From: Fructobacillus papyriferae
Lineage (GTDB): Bacteria; Bacillota; Bacilli; Lactobacillales; Lactobacillaceae
NCBI RefSeq assembly: GCF_018437225.1
Contig: NZ_JAAMFI010000001.1
Location: 1-64,000 of the forward strand
DNA length: 64,000 nucleotides
Direction of reading: 5' to 3'
Below are positions 34,568-43,772 of the stretch, piece after piece. Under the pieces are notes generated by a model. The model was given only the letters and a program-made list of their open reading frames with translations. It ran no database searches and had not been told where the DNA came from. The translations under genes and the position numbers were made by a program. Positions within the stretch are counted from its first letter, which is position 1. The number at the start of each line of letters is the position of its first letter.

Positions 34568-35176
34568 ATGACACGATTAATTATTGCAAGTAATAACGTC
34601 AATAAGGTGAAAGAAATTAAGGCAACATTGATGGCTGCCTCAATTGATCTGGTGGTGGTGTCACTGTCGGATTTGCCTGAAGTACCAGACATTATAGAAG
34701 ATGGCGCCACCTTTTTCAAGAACGCGAAGAAGAAGGCGGAGACGATTGCTGCTGTTTACCCACACGACTTCGTTTTGGCTGATGACTCTGGGTTGACGAT
34801 TCCAGCTTTGAATGGGGAGCCGGGTGTTTACTCCGCCCGTTACGCTGGGGACCACGATGATGCCGCTAACAACCGCAAGGTCTTGGAAAAGATGGAAGGG
34901 TTCGATGCGCCAACCGATCGCGAGGCTTTCTTCACAACGGTGATGGTGGTCGCTTTCAAGGGCTATGAGGAATTGGTGGCCGAAGGGCGTGTGGATGGCT
35001 TCATCACTGAAAACTGGGATGGTAAGGAAAGCTTCGGCTACGACCCCATCTTTTATTACGCACCTGCTCAAAAGACCTTTGCCGAGATGACAATGGAAGA
35101 AAAAAACGCCGTCTCCCATCGCGCTCGGGCACTAAAAGAGTTGATCTTAAAACTACCAGCATGGCTGAACCAATAA
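34568..35176 (+). CDS. rdgB: XTP/dITP diphosphatase (RdgB/HAM1 family)
   Basis: A 202-aa nucleotide pool sanitiser that hydrolyses dITP, XTP and related noncanonical triphosphates to the monophosphates. The family segments are IIASNNVNKVKEI, FVLADDSGLTIPALNGEPGVYSARYAG, SFGYDPIFYY and SHRARALKEL. Four ATGs cluster at 34556-34570; 34568 is preferred because GAGG at 34558-34561 lies 6 nt upstream. It is translated with murI. Confidence 0.95.
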   Translation: MTRLIIASNNVNKVKEIKATLMAASIDLVVVSLSDLPEVPDIIEDGATFFKNAKKKAETIAAVYPHDFVLADDSGLTIPALNGEPGVYSARYAGDHDDAANNRKVLEKMEGFDAPTDREAFFTTVMVVAFKGYEELVAEGRVDGFITENWDGKESFGYDPIFYYAPAQKTFAEMTMEEKNAVSHRARALKELILKLPAWLNQ

Positions 35177-35285
35177 AGTCGGGGAACCGGCTTTTTTATT
35201 TGGTAAATGAGGCGAGTAGAAATGGTCAAAAAGAGGACCAGCGGAAGCAGCCAAAAATCGAATCAAATACGCTATAATAGGACTA

Positions 35286-36341
35286 ATGACTGACGAAAAT
35301 CCACAATTTAACACCTGGTTCGAAGGGCAAAACGAGACGGACGAGCTCTTAAAAAACGCTGCAGCTAATCAAGAAGAGCAAGAAGGCGAATTGTCCTTGC
35401 GACCAAAGAAACTGTCCGAATACATCGGACAAAAGGCCTTAAAAGATGAGCTTTCTGTCTATTTGCAGGCTGCCAAAATGCGTGAAGAAGCCTTGGATCA
35501 CGTGCTTTTATTTGGCCCTCCAGGACTAGGTAAGACGACGTTGGCGATGATTATCGCAAGCGAATTAGGGGTGAACCTGAAGACGGCATCCGGTCCGGCC
35601 ATTGAAAAGGGCGGTGATCTTGTTGCTTTACTAAACGGCTTGGAACCGGGCGACGTTCTGTTCATCGATGAGATTCACCGTCTGCCAATGAACATCGAAG
35701 AAATGCTCTATTCGGCCATGGAAGACTACTACATCGACATCATGGTCGGTCAAGGGCCAACAGCTCGAGCGGTTCATTTCCCATTGCCACCCTTTACTTT
35801 GGTGGGGGCGACGACTCGTCCGGGGATGCTGTCGAAGCCTTTGCGTGATCGCTTTGGCATCATCAACTCGCTGGCTTATTATGAGCCCAAAGATTTGGCG
35901 GAAATTGTGACACGAACGGCCGCCATCTTCGAAGCACCGATTACCAAAGAGGGCGCCCTGGCGGTCGCCCTGCGTTCACGGGGAACGCCGCGGATTGCTA
36001 ACCGCTTGCTGAAGCGGGTTCGCGACTTCGCTCAGGTAGCTGGAAAGACGGCTATCGAACCCGAATTGGTCGACATGGCGCTGGATAAGCTGCGCGTCGA
36101 TCAGAAGGGATTGGACGAGACCGACCACAAGTTACTGCTGTCGATGATTGACCTCTACCATGGCGGGCCAGTTGGTCTGGCGACGATTGCGGCCAACATT
36201 GGCGAAGAGCAGGACACGATCGAATCGATGGTCGAACCTTATTTGCTACAGATTGGCTTTTTGAAGCGGACGCCACGCGGCCGTGTCGTGACCGAAGCGG
36301 CTTATGAGCATTTAAACCGCCCATACGAAGAAGAACATTAG
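35286..36341 (+). CDS. ruvB: Holliday junction branch-migration helicase RuvB
   Basis: A 351-aa AAA+ motor. Walker A GPPGLGKT (77-84), Walker B FIDEIHRL, sensor 1 [10 protein letters not shown], and the arginine-finger region [11 protein letters not shown] are present, with a winged-helix C-terminal domain ([17 protein letters not shown]). TATAAT (35273-35278) lies 7 nt before the ATG and there is no ribosome site, so the mRNA may be leaderless. ruvA, normally just upstream, is absent. queA follows 9 nt downstream. Confidence 0.96.
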   Translation: MTDENPQFNTWFEGQNETDELLKNAAANQEEQEGELSLRPKKLSEYIGQKALKDELSVYLQAAKMREEALDHVLLFGPPGLGKTTLAMIIASELGVNLKTASGPAIEKGGDLVALLNGLEPGDVLFIDEIHRLPMNIEEMLYSAMEDYYIDIMVGQGPTARAVHFPLPPFTLVGATTRPGMLSKPLRDRFGIINSLAYYEPKDLAEIVTRTAAIFEAPITKEGALAVALRSRGTPRIANRLLKRVRDFAQVAGKTAIEPELVDMALDKLRVDQKGLDETDHKLLLSMIDLYHGGPVGLATIAANIGEEQDTIESMVEPYLLQIGFLKRTPRGRVVTEAAYEHLNRPYEEEH

Positions 36342-36350
36342 GAGGCTTTC

Positions 36351-37412
36351 ATGACGGATGCACCACACTATCAATTAAGCGATTTCGACTATGATTTGCC
36401 GGAAGAATTGATCGCCCAAACGCCTTTGGCGGACCGCTCGTCTTCCCGTTTGCTGGTCTTAAACGCCGAAACGGGGGCGTACGAAGACAAGCACTTCTAT
36501 GATATTTTGGATTATCTGAACCCAGGCGATGCCTTGGTTATGAATAACTCCCGTGTGTTACCAGCACGTTTGCACGGAATTCGTCCGCAAACAGGCGGTC
36601 ATGCCGAAGTGCTCTTGCTTCGCCAAGACCATGGGGATGTCTGGGAAGTTCTGGTCAAGCCTGCTAAAAAGTCACCAGTCGGCTCTACGATTGTCTTCGG
36701 AGATGACCCCAAAAATCCGGTGATGACCGGAACCATCGTTAAGGAACTCGATCATGGTGGGCGTTATATCGAATTTGATTATCAAGGCATCTTCATGGAA
36801 CGCCTGGAGCAGTTGGGCGAGATGCCGCTGCCTCCTTATATCAAGGAAAAGCTGGAAGATCAGGAGCGCTACCAGACGGTTTACTCTAAGGTCGATGGCT
36901 CGGCGGCTGCACCGACAGCCGGCTTGCACTGGACCCCGGAGCTTTTAAAAAAGGTGGCTGACAAGGGCGTTGAACTGGTCGAATTGACCCTGCACGTTGG
37001 TCTTGGGACTTTCCGTCCGGTCGACGAGGAAAACATCGAGGATCATAAGATGCACTCCGAGTTCTATCAGCTGTCTGAAGAAGGCGCTGACGTGCTGAAC
37101 AAGGTGAAGGCCAATGGTGGTCGGATCGTGGCGACGGGAACGACCTCGATTCGGACTTTGGAGACGATCGGGACGAAGTTCTCTGGCGAACTGAAGGCCG
37201 ATTCCGGCTGGACCGACATTTTCATCAAACCGGGCTATGACTGGCAAGTTGTCGATGCTTTCATCACCAACTTCCACCTGCCAAAGTCGACGTTGGTGAT
37301 GCTGGTGGCGGCCTTCACCGGCCGGGAGCACATCCTAAACGCTTACGAGCACGCAGTGGCCGAAAAGTATCGTTTCTTCTCCTTTGGGGATGCCATGTTT
37401 GTGCACAAATAA
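36351..37412 (+). CDS. queA: S-adenosylmethionine:tRNA ribosyltransferase-isomerase
   Basis: A 353-aa QueA, which builds the epoxyqueuosine precursor on tRNA. Diagnostic segments: [52 protein letters not shown] and [10 protein letters not shown]. The ribosome site is TTAGGAGG. It is co-transcribed with ruvB, a common pairing in Firmicutes, and is closed by a terminator. Confidence 0.97.
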   Translation: MTDAPHYQLSDFDYDLPEELIAQTPLADRSSSRLLVLNAETGAYEDKHFYDILDYLNPGDALVMNNSRVLPARLHGIRPQTGGHAEVLLLRQDHGDVWEVLVKPAKKSPVGSTIVFGDDPKNPVMTGTIVKELDHGGRYIEFDYQGIFMERLEQLGEMPLPPYIKEKLEDQERYQTVYSKVDGSAAAPTAGLHWTPELLKKVADKGVELVELTLHVGLGTFRPVDEENIEDHKMHSEFYQLSEEGADVLNKVKANGGRIVATGTTSIRTLETIGTKFSGELKADSGWTDIFIKPGYDWQVVDAFITNFHLPKSTLVMLVAAFTGREHILNAYEHAVAEKYRFFSFGDAMFVHK

Positions 37413-37418
37413 CACGTT

Positions 37419-37447
37419 AAAAAGCAGCCGTTGTGGCTGCTTTTTTT
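37419..37447 (+). terminator. Terminator after queA
   Basis: AAAAAGCAGCC / GGCTGCTTTTTTT with a 5-nt loop. Confidence 0.9.
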
Positions 37448-37539
37448 GTATGGTCATCTCTGGCACTCGACTGGATTTTTTTAATTTTTGCATCGAGTGC
37501 TTCAGACCCTAAGCCTTCCCAGCATGCTATAATAGGCCT

Positions 37540-37995
37540 ATGAAAACATTTGAAACAACCGATGTAAAAGAAACAAAAGCGCTGGCCGAACAAGTGGCTG
37601 CCTTGGCTGAACCGGGACTGGTTATCACGTTAAACGGGGATTTGGGGGCCGGTAAAACGACCTTTACCAAGGGATTTGCCCTGGCCTTGGGCGTCACGGA
37701 TCGGGTCAAGAGCCCGACTTTTAACATCTTGAACACTTACGAGACAGGTCAGATTCCGTTGTATCATTTCGATGCTTACCGCTTGGAAGAATCAGGCGCA
37801 GCCGACCAGGGCTTCGAGGACTATCTGGGAACAGATGGGGTCACCTTGATCGAGTGGCCGCAATTCATGGCCGACCTGCTACCGAATGATCGCCTGGTCA
37901 TGACCTTTGAACGGACAGGAAATGGTCTGAACGATCGAACCATCACGGTTAAGGGCCTTGGCAAGGCTGAAAAGATCGAAGAGAGGCTGTCTTAA
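37540..37995 (+). CDS. tsaE: tRNA threonylcarbamoyladenosine biosynthesis ATPase TsaE
   Basis: A 151-aa P-loop ATPase required with TsaB and TsaD for t6A37 formation. Walker A GDLGAGKTTFTKG, followed by VKSPTFNILNTYE and the H-F-D-x-Y-R motif (LYHFDAYRLE), identify it. An extended -10 (ATGCTATAAT, TATAAT 37528-37533) lies 6 nt before the ATG and no ribosome site is present, so a leaderless mRNA is predicted. Its stop overlaps the start of the next gene (TAATG). Confidence 0.95.
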   Translation: MKTFETTDVKETKALAEQVAALAEPGLVITLNGDLGAGKTTFTKGFALALGVTDRVKSPTFNILNTYETGQIPLYHFDAYRLEESGAADQGFEDYLGTDGVTLIEWPQFMADLLPNDRLVMTFERTGNGLNDRTITVKGLGKAEKIEERLS

Positions 37996-38549
37996 TGACT
38001 GAGAATAAAGAACAAAACGAAGCAACCTTGTCTTATTCTTTGAAGGGGATGGATTTGATGCAAGCACAAGCGGCTCAGGATCTGCTTGCGGTCTTGGATC
38101 AGGAATCGGATACCTTTTTATTGGCTGACGAGCTTGCTCGTCAGCAGTCACAAAGCATTGATGAAGAAACGCTGTCAAAAGAGATGGAACAGCCGGCTAA
38201 AACTTGGCTGGTTTGGGCGGAGGCGAAAAGTGAAAGTGATTCGGATGAGAATCCGGCCGTCAGCTACCCCGTTGGGATCGGTTCGATTTCAGAAGGCGAG
38301 GTTGGCATTGCCATTTTAAAGGCTTACCAAAATCAGGGGCTTGGTCGAGCGACCTTAGACAAAATGGCTGATTGGGCCAAGACGGTCGGCTATGATTGCC
38401 TTTGGTTGGATGTCGATGTAAAAAACGGCCCGGCCCGCCATCTTTATGATGAGATCGGCTTTGTCATTCAGCCAGACCAAGAACAACTGGTCACGCTGCC
38501 AAACGGCCGCGTGGCCACACTGGAAAGAAGGGAGTTGGCACTTTCATGA
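37995..38549 (+). CDS. GNAT-family N-acetyltransferase
   Basis: A 184-aa acetyltransferase. The acetyl-CoA site is seen in VGIAILKAYQNQGLGRATLDKMADWAK (Q-x-x-G-x-G/A type), followed by CLWLDVDVKNGPARHLYDEIGF. The first ~95 residues are less typical. It overlaps both tsaE (TAATG) and the exonuclease (ATGA). Context with tsaE recalls RimI, which acetylates ribosomal protein S18, but the sequence is longer than RimI and that identity is not shown. Confidence 0.8.
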   Translation: MTENKEQNEATLSYSLKGMDLMQAQAAQDLLAVLDQESDTFLLADELARQQSQSIDEETLSKEMEQPAKTWLVWAEAKSESDSDENPAVSYPVGIGSISEGEVGIAILKAYQNQGLGRATLDKMADWAKTVGYDCLWLDVDVKNGPARHLYDEIGFVIQPDQEQLVTLPNGRVATLERRELALS

Positions 38550-39079
38550 ATTTTGTTGCCATCGATTTTGAAACGGCTTCGGGTCAGCGCCATTCAGCGG
38601 TTTCATTGGCTTTGGTCGTGGTTCGAAACGATCAAATTGTCGACCAGTTCTATACGTTACTAAAACCAGATACGCCATTTTCCGCCCGGAATTCGCAGAT
38701 TCACGGCATCTACGAACAGGATGTCGTTGACGCACCCAGCTTCAAAGAGATCTGGCCAACGATCGCGCCTTTCTTCACCGAAGAGAAACTGGTTGTGGCC
38801 CATAATGCCACCTTTGACGTTTCTGTTTTGAAGGCCTGTCTGGACTACTATGATTTGCCGGATGCGCATTTCCAGGTCTTAGATACCTTGAAGACCTCAC
38901 GTAAACTGATGACCGATCTGCCGAACCACAAGCTGAACACCGTTTCAGCTGCTTTGGATATCTCTTTGAAAAACCATCACAATGCTTTAGCTGATGCGGT
39001 GGCCTGTGCGGAGATTTTGATTCGCCAAGGACAATTGTTTGGCTTGGAACCGTTGAAAGAAGCGGTGCGGTATAAATAA
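38546..39079 (+). CDS. 3'-5' exonuclease, DnaQ-like (DEDDh)
   Basis: A 177-aa exonuclease of the DNA polymerase III epsilon fold. Exo I is AIDFETA, Exo II is VAHNATFDVSVL, and Exo III is HHNALADAVACAE, giving D, E, D, H and D. It is a stand-alone nuclease and not part of a polymerase; roles in proofreading or RNA/DNA trimming are possible. It is the last gene of the tsaE unit and borders the bacteriocin-like island. Confidence 0.87.
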   Translation: MNFVAIDFETASGQRHSAVSLALVVVRNDQIVDQFYTLLKPDTPFSARNSQIHGIYEQDVVDAPSFKEIWPTIAPFFTEEKLVVAHNATFDVSVLKACLDYYDLPDAHFQVLDTLKTSRKLMTDLPNHKLNTVSAALDISLKNHHNALADAVACAEILIRQGQLFGLEPLKEAVRYK

Positions 39080-39130
39080 GAGCTTATCAATAAAAACGTA
39101 CCAAATAAGAGGCGTGTTGCTGCGCAAAGG

Positions 39131-39165
39131 AAAAGCACTTTCGATTGTATCGAAAGTGCTTTTTT
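39131..39165. terminator. Terminator at the left edge of the bacteriocin-like island
   Basis: AAAAGCACTTTCGAT / ATCGAAAGTGCTTTT, a perfect 15-bp inverted repeat with loop TGT and a T6 tail. The remaining gap to 39358 holds only the bacteriocin promoter region. Confidence 0.92.
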
Positions 39166-39286
39166 GTTTGGCTCTTGAGAGCTTCCGAAAAACTGCCAGG
39201 CTACTTGAAACAGATATCCCAAAAATAAGCAAGCAAAAGGTTCAGTTAGGCTGCTATTTGATTGGCAACACGTTGTGTGGGAGGGT

Positions 39287-39311
39287 GCTATATTGTGGAT
39301 GTTAGCTAACA
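39287..39311 (+). promoter_or_regulatory. Putative bacteriocin promoter with overlapping 12-bp palindrome
   Basis: An extended -10 TGCTATATT (39287-39294 plus the preceding TG) has only a poor -35 (TTGGCA at 39262-39267, spacing 21), as expected of an activated or tightly controlled promoter. The perfect palindrome TGTTAGCTAACA (39300-39311) lies on the predicted start site and is a good operator candidate. Confidence 0.55.
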
Positions 39312-39358
39312 CGTATTCATTGGTCTGTCAGTAGAAAGTTGTGAAGAAGGAGGAAATT

Positions 39359-39517
39359 ATGAAAAATAAGATTTCAATTGCTAGTGATGTTGAATTGAAA
39401 AGTGTGGTCGCCGGTAGTGGCCGTGGCATGCTATGGGCAGATACTTTTTCTGGAAAAGGCCGCAAGGGACGTAATGATTTTTATAAGGGATTTATTGATG
39501 GGTTTCTAGGACGTTAA
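39359..39517 (+). CDS. Putative bacteriocin precursor peptide 1
   Basis: A 52-aa peptide gene with a near-perfect ribosome site (AAGGAGG, 6 nt spacing). The first 19 residues (MKNKISIASDVELKSVVAG) follow the double-glycine leader pattern: E at -8, L at -7, V at -4, and A-G instead of G-G at -2/-1. Cleavage there leaves 33 residues rich in Gly, Lys and Arg (net charge about +4), with W, aromatic residues and a GxxxG motif (GFIDG) in the C-terminal amphipathic stretch. It has no Cys, so it is neither a lantibiotic nor disulfide-bonded. It is followed 13 nt later by peptide 2. I see no known bacteriocin it equals. Confidence 0.8.
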   Translation: MKNKISIASDVELKSVVAGSGRGMLWADTFSGKGRKGRNDFYKGFIDGFLGR

Positions 39518-39530
39518 TTGGAGGAATTAA

Positions 39531-39656
39531 ATGTTGAAATTGACTGATAAGGATTTATTAGCAGTAAGTGGTGGAAGTAAAAAAGACTATCGCGCCGGAT
39601 ATGCCTTTGGAAAGCTTATGAGTGGGGTGGCAACCTTGGGTAGAAGTTTCCTTTAA
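39531..39656 (+). CDS. Putative bacteriocin precursor peptide 2
   Basis: A 41-aa peptide gene with GGAGG 6 nt before the ATG. The leader MLKLTDKDLLAVSGG is a textbook double-glycine leader (D -8, L -7, V -4, G -2, G -1). The mature part is 26 residues, starts SKKDYRAGYAFGKLMSG, has net charge about +4, no Cys, and a GxxxG motif (GYAFG). Two adjacent small cationic peptides with GxxxG motifs and one dedicated exporter are the mark of class IIb (two-peptide) bacteriocins. An inducing peptide is an alternative, but no histidine kinase is nearby. Confidence 0.83.
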   Translation: MLKLTDKDLLAVSGGSKKDYRAGYAFGKLMSGVATLGRSFL

Positions 39657-39688
39657 ACTGATTTTTAAAATAACATGTTGAAAAAAGA

Positions 39689-39725
39689 GGCTGACGAATT
39701 GGCGAAAGCGATTTGCCGGCCTTTT
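39689..39725 (+). terminator. Imperfect hairpin between the peptide genes and the immunity/export genes
   Basis: GGCTGaCG ... tGCcGGCC outer stem and AATTGGC-gaaa-GCGATT inner stem (one bulge), followed by TTTTATT. It probably terminates most transcripts after the peptide genes and lets fewer reach immunity and export genes, a common dosage scheme in bacteriocin operons. Confidence 0.6.
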
Positions 39726-39744
39726 ATTCCGAGAAAGGCAAAAA

Positions 39745-40452
39745 ATGAAAACGTTTAATTTTTTTAAAACAACTGGGCAGCTGATCATTTTAATTTTACT
39801 AATCGTATTTTTAATTCTGATAGCGAAAATAGAATTGATCTCTGACTCGATCCTTAATAGTTTTGTGGCTCTTGTCTTATATGTACTTGGCATCATTTTG
39901 TCAGTATTTTTAATTCGGAAATTTCTAAAAGTTGATTTAACTTTTAGCCGATTAAACCGTTTCGATTGGAAGGTGATTGTCCAAAATTATATTAGCCAGA
40001 TTATTTTGATCTCTTTTATCTTTGGGTTAATGATGCTTTTTAAATTAAATGGCGCTAACGTGAATCAGAAAAATATCGTGACTGAATTTCTTGGGTCGAA
40101 TCCCTTTAGCTTATTTTGTTTTATTTTCACAACGGTAGTTTTGGCGCCAATATTTGAAGAGCTTGTCTTTCGAGCTTTTTTGATGAACGTATTTTCTAGA
40201 AAGTCTTTGACTATTACTAGTTCAGTGATTTCGGCTACGGCGTTCTCTTTCCTCCATCTTCCAGGGTATTTCATTTCTCTTGATAATCTGTATCCGTTTT
40301 TGATTTATTTCGTGATTGGACTATCCTTTGCCACTGCTTATCGTCAGACGAAAAAAATATCAGCAAGTATTGTTTTACACGGTATGAATAATCTTTTTTC
40401 AACGGGGCTGATACTATTTACTATGTGGCTGGAGCATCTAGCAAGCGCATAA
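39745..40452 (+). CDS. CPBP-family intramembrane protein, candidate bacteriocin immunity protein
   Basis: A 235-aa membrane protein with about six or seven helices. The CPBP (CAAX protease/Abi) motifs are complete: E138-E139-x3-R143 (FEELVFR), H171 (FLHLPG), and H212-x3-N216 (HGMNN). Proteins of this family serve as self-immunity in plantaricin- and sakacin-type loci, and their position between peptides and exporter supports that role. The ribosome site is AGAAAGG. The gene is visibly AT-richer than the housekeeping genes around the island. A peptide-processing role cannot be excluded. Confidence 0.85.
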   Translation: MKTFNFFKTTGQLIILILLIVFLILIAKIELISDSILNSFVALVLYVLGIILSVFLIRKFLKVDLTFSRLNRFDWKVIVQNYISQIILISFIFGLMMLFKLNGANVNQKNIVTEFLGSNPFSLFCFIFTTVVLAPIFEELVFRAFLMNVFSRKSLTITSSVISATAFSFLHLPGYFISLDNLYPFLIYFVIGLSFATAYRQTKKISASIVLHGMNNLFSTGLILFTMWLEHLASA

Positions 40453-40492
40453 TGCAAGGATTTTATTTTGTAAACAGTAGAAAGCAGGCGCT

Positions 40493-42652
40493 ATGAGATT
40501 TAGATACTTATCGCAAGTCGACGAGCGGGATTGCGGAGCGGCTTGTTTAGCGATGGTTGCTGCAACATTTGGTCAAGAAAGATCAATCGCAGAAATTCGA
40601 AAATTAGTGAAAACCAACCTAGAGGGAACGACAGCTCTAGGATTAAAGAAGGGGGCGGAAAAACTCGATTTCACTGTTCAAGCATTTCGTACAGGTATGT
40701 CGATGTTCGAAGATTCGAAAGGGTTATCCTATCCATTTATCGTACACGTGCAAAAGCCAGATAATGGGCAGCTTTTTGAACATTATTGTGTGATTTATCG
40801 TGTAGCGAAAGATAAAATCTTTATCGCTGATCCGGATCCGAATGTCAAAAAGAAGTCGATGACTTTTGATGAGTTTGCTGAACAATGGACGGGAATTGCT
40901 CTTTTCTTTGCCCCTAACCCCGCATTTAAACCTGAAAAAGGAAAAGGAAGAATTACAGGGATTTCCAAGATTATTTTTAGGCAAAAAGGATTGGTTGCTA
41001 ACATTGTGGTTGCTTCTCTTTTTGTGACCTTAGTGAGTATTGTTGGTTCCTATTTCATACAGTTGCTGGTTGATGAATACATTCCAAATAATATGATGTC
41101 GACCCTTGCCATTGTGAGCCTTGGCTTGATTGTCGCATATGCTTTCCAACAAGTGATGACTTACGTACAACAATTTTTGTTAATCATTTTAGGACAGCGC
41201 CTGTCGATTGACATTATCTTGTCTTACATCAAACATTTGTTTAAATTGCCGATGACTTTTTTCTATACCCGTCGCGTGGGTGAGCTGACTTCTCGTTTCA
41301 ATGATGCCAATGCTGTCATTGAGGCAGTAGCTTCATCGATGCTGTCACTCCTGATTGACGTGGCGATCGTGTTAATTATGGCAGCCGTTTTGTTGGGTTA
41401 CAATGTCCGACTGTTTATGATCACAGCCATATCGATTCCGATATATGCTTTAATAGTTTTTAGCTTCGTGAGAACCTTTGAAAAATTGAATGTGAAAACG
41501 ATGCGCTCTAGTGCGGATCTCGAATCATCGGTAATCGAACGTTTGAACGGGATGGAAACGATCAAGTCCTTGGGAGCTGAATCGAAAAGTTATGGTGATA
41601 TTGATCAACATTATGTCCAATTTTTAAAGCACTCTTTTTCTAGATCCCGAATAACAGTGGTACAAGAATCGCTTAAAGGATTTTTGAAACTCTTTTTCCA
41701 GGTCTTAGTTCTTTGGTATGGGGCTCGTCTTGTTGTTCAGGATAAACTGACGGTGGGAGAGCTGATGGCTTACAATGCGCTACTCAGCTATTTCACTGAC
41801 CCGTTGCAGACCATTATAAACCTGCAAAGTAAAATTCAAACGGCGCTTGTCGCAAGTCATCGACTAAAAGAAGTTTATGAAGTCTCTTCTGAATTTGAAA
41901 ATGACGACCAAGCGTTATCGATTGAAAAAAGGCGATTAACAATTGAATGTCATGATGTTTCTTTTGAGTATCAATATCAACAGCCAATCCTTGAAGGCTT
42001 AAATTTACGAGTAGCTCCAGGTGAAAAAATCGCCTTAGTCGGCATTTCAGGTTCTGGAAAGTCAACGTTAGCAAAACTGTTTGTGCGATTTTTCGATCTA
42101 GAGAAAAATAAGGGGAAAATCACGCTAAATGGTTCTGATATTCGCCATTTAAGTAAGTTATCGCTGCGTTCCACCATCACGTACGTTCCCCAGGAAGCGC
42201 ATCTTTTCACTGGAAAGATTATTGATAACTTACTCCTTGGGGCCAAGGATTCGACCACCATTGAAGAGGTTTATTGGGCGACCGAAGTAGCAGAGATTCG
42301 CTCGGATATCGAAAAGATGAGCCAGGGCTACAATAGTGAAATTAGTGATTTGGGTACTTTGTCCGGTGGCCAAAGACAGCGCTTGTCTCTTGCAAGGGCC
42401 TTACTGGCGGACTCGCCCATTATTGTCTTCGATGAGTCGACCAGTAATCTTGATTTGTTAACGGAGAAAAAGGTGGTCGATAATCTTTTATCTTTAGAGG
42501 AAAAAACCATCATTTTCGTGGCGCACCGTTTAACAATTGCAGAGCGTGTGGAACGTTTGGTGATGCTAGAAGAAGGACGAATCGTAGCGGATGGGAAGCA
42601 CCAAGACTTGTTGAAAACGAATCGTGCCTACACTGCTTTAGTACAGAAATAA
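40493..42652 (+). CDS. Bacteriocin-processing ABC exporter with C39 peptidase domain
   Basis: A 719-aa peptidase-containing ABC transporter (PCAT). The N-terminal C39 domain has C14 (RDCGAACLAM), H97 (EHYCVIY) and D113 (IADPDPN), the full catalytic triad, and should cut double-glycine leaders during export. Then come a six-helix membrane domain (about 165-430) and an ATPase domain with Walker A GISGSGKST, signature LSGGQRQRLSLARALL and Walker B IIVFDESTSNLD. Length and order match LcnC, MesD and PlnG-like transporters. It starts 40 nt after the immunity gene, and its partner follows 14 nt later. Confidence 0.95.
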   Translation: MRFRYLSQVDERDCGAACLAMVAATFGQERSIAEIRKLVKTNLEGTTALGLKKGAEKLDFTVQAFRTGMSMFEDSKGLSYPFIVHVQKPDNGQLFEHYCVIYRVAKDKIFIADPDPNVKKKSMTFDEFAEQWTGIALFFAPNPAFKPEKGKGRITGISKIIFRQKGLVANIVVASLFVTLVSIVGSYFIQLLVDEYIPNNMMSTLAIVSLGLIVAYAFQQVMTYVQQFLLIILGQRLSIDIILSYIKHLFKLPMTFFYTRRVGELTSRFNDANAVIEAVASSMLSLLIDVAIVLIMAAVLLGYNVRLFMITAISIPIYALIVFSFVRTFEKLNVKTMRSSADLESSVIERLNGMETIKSLGAESKSYGDIDQHYVQFLKHSFSRSRITVVQESLKGFLKLFFQVLVLWYGARLVVQDKLTVGELMAYNALLSYFTDPLQTIINLQSKIQTALVASHRLKEVYEVSSEFENDDQALSIEKRRLTIECHDVSFEYQYQQPILEGLNLRVAPGEKIALVGISGSGKSTLAKLFVRFFDLEKNKGKITLNGSDIRHLSKLSLRSTITYVPQEAHLFTGKIIDNLLLGAKDSTTIEEVYWATEVAEIRSDIEKMSQGYNSEISDLGTLSGGQRQRLSLARALLADSPIIVFDESTSNLDLLTEKKVVDNLLSLEEKTIIFVAHRLTIAERVERLVMLEEGRIVADGKHQDLLKTNRAYTALVQK

Positions 42653-42666
42653 GCGGGGGGTGAAAT

Positions 42667-43764
42667 ATGGATGATCAATGTTATGAAAGCGTTGAATTTT
42701 ATCATCGTCGATACGGTAATTTTTCTAATTGGGTGATTTGGCCGATTATTTCCTTATTAGGATGCTTAGTACTTTTTTTATGTTTTACCAAAAAAGAAAT
42801 CACGATACAGGCAATTGGGCAGGTTGCTCCGAAAGAAGGTAAGAGGACAATTTTATCGCCAAGCAATTCCAAAATAGTAGTAAATCATTTGAAAGAAAAT
42901 AAATTGGTTCATCGAGGCGATGTTCTTCTGCGTTTTGATCATGCGGAACGGGAAATTAGCTCGGTTAATAATCAAGAGAAAATAAAGCGGAATGATGAAC
43001 ATCTTGGACTTTTGAGGATGTATCAAGCAAGTGTTGAAAGTGGGCAAAATCGATTTGGAACTCAAGATGCCTTTGGGCTTTATAATCAGTACCAAGCTTA
43101 TCGAAGTCAGATTGAGGAGCTCACCCTTGAGGAAGAAAATGGTTTGAATCAAATTAGCTATTCCCTAGATGAGACAAAAGAGAAAGAGCTTCAGCGACAA
43201 CATCTGTCCAGAGACACCCAACAGAAACGAGAAGGCTTAAAGAACAAAACAATTGCGTCAATCAAGCAAGAAATACAAAGTCTTTCAGATAATCAATTGG
43301 ATTTGAAAAGTAATCATGCTAGCGATCAACAGGCAGAAGAACTTGAAACCCTGAGGGCACCAACGGACGGCCGACTGCATTTGCGAAACGATGATTTGAG
43401 TTTAACGACAATTCCAGCAGGAACGGAAATGGCGGATATCTACCCTGATTTGAAAACAGGGACAATCGTGGATGTGCAATTTACGATACCGGCAAAAGAG
43501 GTAAAGCAGCTGAAAATTGGTCAAAAAGTCCGATTTTATGCTAACCAGAGTGGACCGAAAGCGTTACTGTTGAGAGGAAAGGTTCGACAAATTGACCAGG
43601 CACCAATAAAAACAAAAGAAGGCAACGTCTATTTAGCCAAGGCGGAGCTTGTACTCAGTACAAGAGACTATGATCAAATCCGATACGGTTTGGAAGGAAG
43701 GGTATCAATCATAACGGGAAAAATGACTTGGATGAACGATCTGAGAAAGTTGGTTTTTAAATGA
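42667..43764 (+). CDS. HlyD-family bacteriocin export accessory protein
   Basis: A 365-aa membrane-fusion-type protein. A cytoplasmic start, one membrane helix (about 18-40), a glutamine/glutamate-rich coiled-coil (about 85-215) and a C-terminal barrel-type domain (IVDVQFTIPAKEVKQLKIGQKVRFYA) match LcnD, MesE and PlnH-type accessory proteins. It is somewhat shorter than the usual ~455-475 residues, mainly in the coiled-coil. The ribosome site GGGGGGTGAA lies before the ATG. A terminator follows. With the C39 exporter it makes a complete secretion unit. Confidence 0.88.
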   Translation: MDDQCYESVEFYHRRYGNFSNWVIWPIISLLGCLVLFLCFTKKEITIQAIGQVAPKEGKRTILSPSNSKIVVNHLKENKLVHRGDVLLRFDHAEREISSVNNQEKIKRNDEHLGLLRMYQASVESGQNRFGTQDAFGLYNQYQAYRSQIEELTLEEENGLNQISYSLDETKEKELQRQHLSRDTQQKREGLKNKTIASIKQEIQSLSDNQLDLKSNHASDQQAEELETLRAPTDGRLHLRNDDLSLTTIPAGTEMADIYPDLKTGTIVDVQFTIPAKEVKQLKIGQKVRFYANQSGPKALLLRGKVRQIDQAPIKTKEGNVYLAKAELVLSTRDYDQIRYGLEGRVSIITGKMTWMNDLRKLVFK

Positions 43765-43772
43765 TTTCAAAC

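Noticed and set aside
39675-39758. 27-codon ORF (MLKKEADELAKA...) between peptide 2 and the immunity gene
   Set aside because: There is no ribosome site and it runs through the hairpin; its leader-like start lacks the double-glycine pattern. Could be revisited with ribosome profiling.
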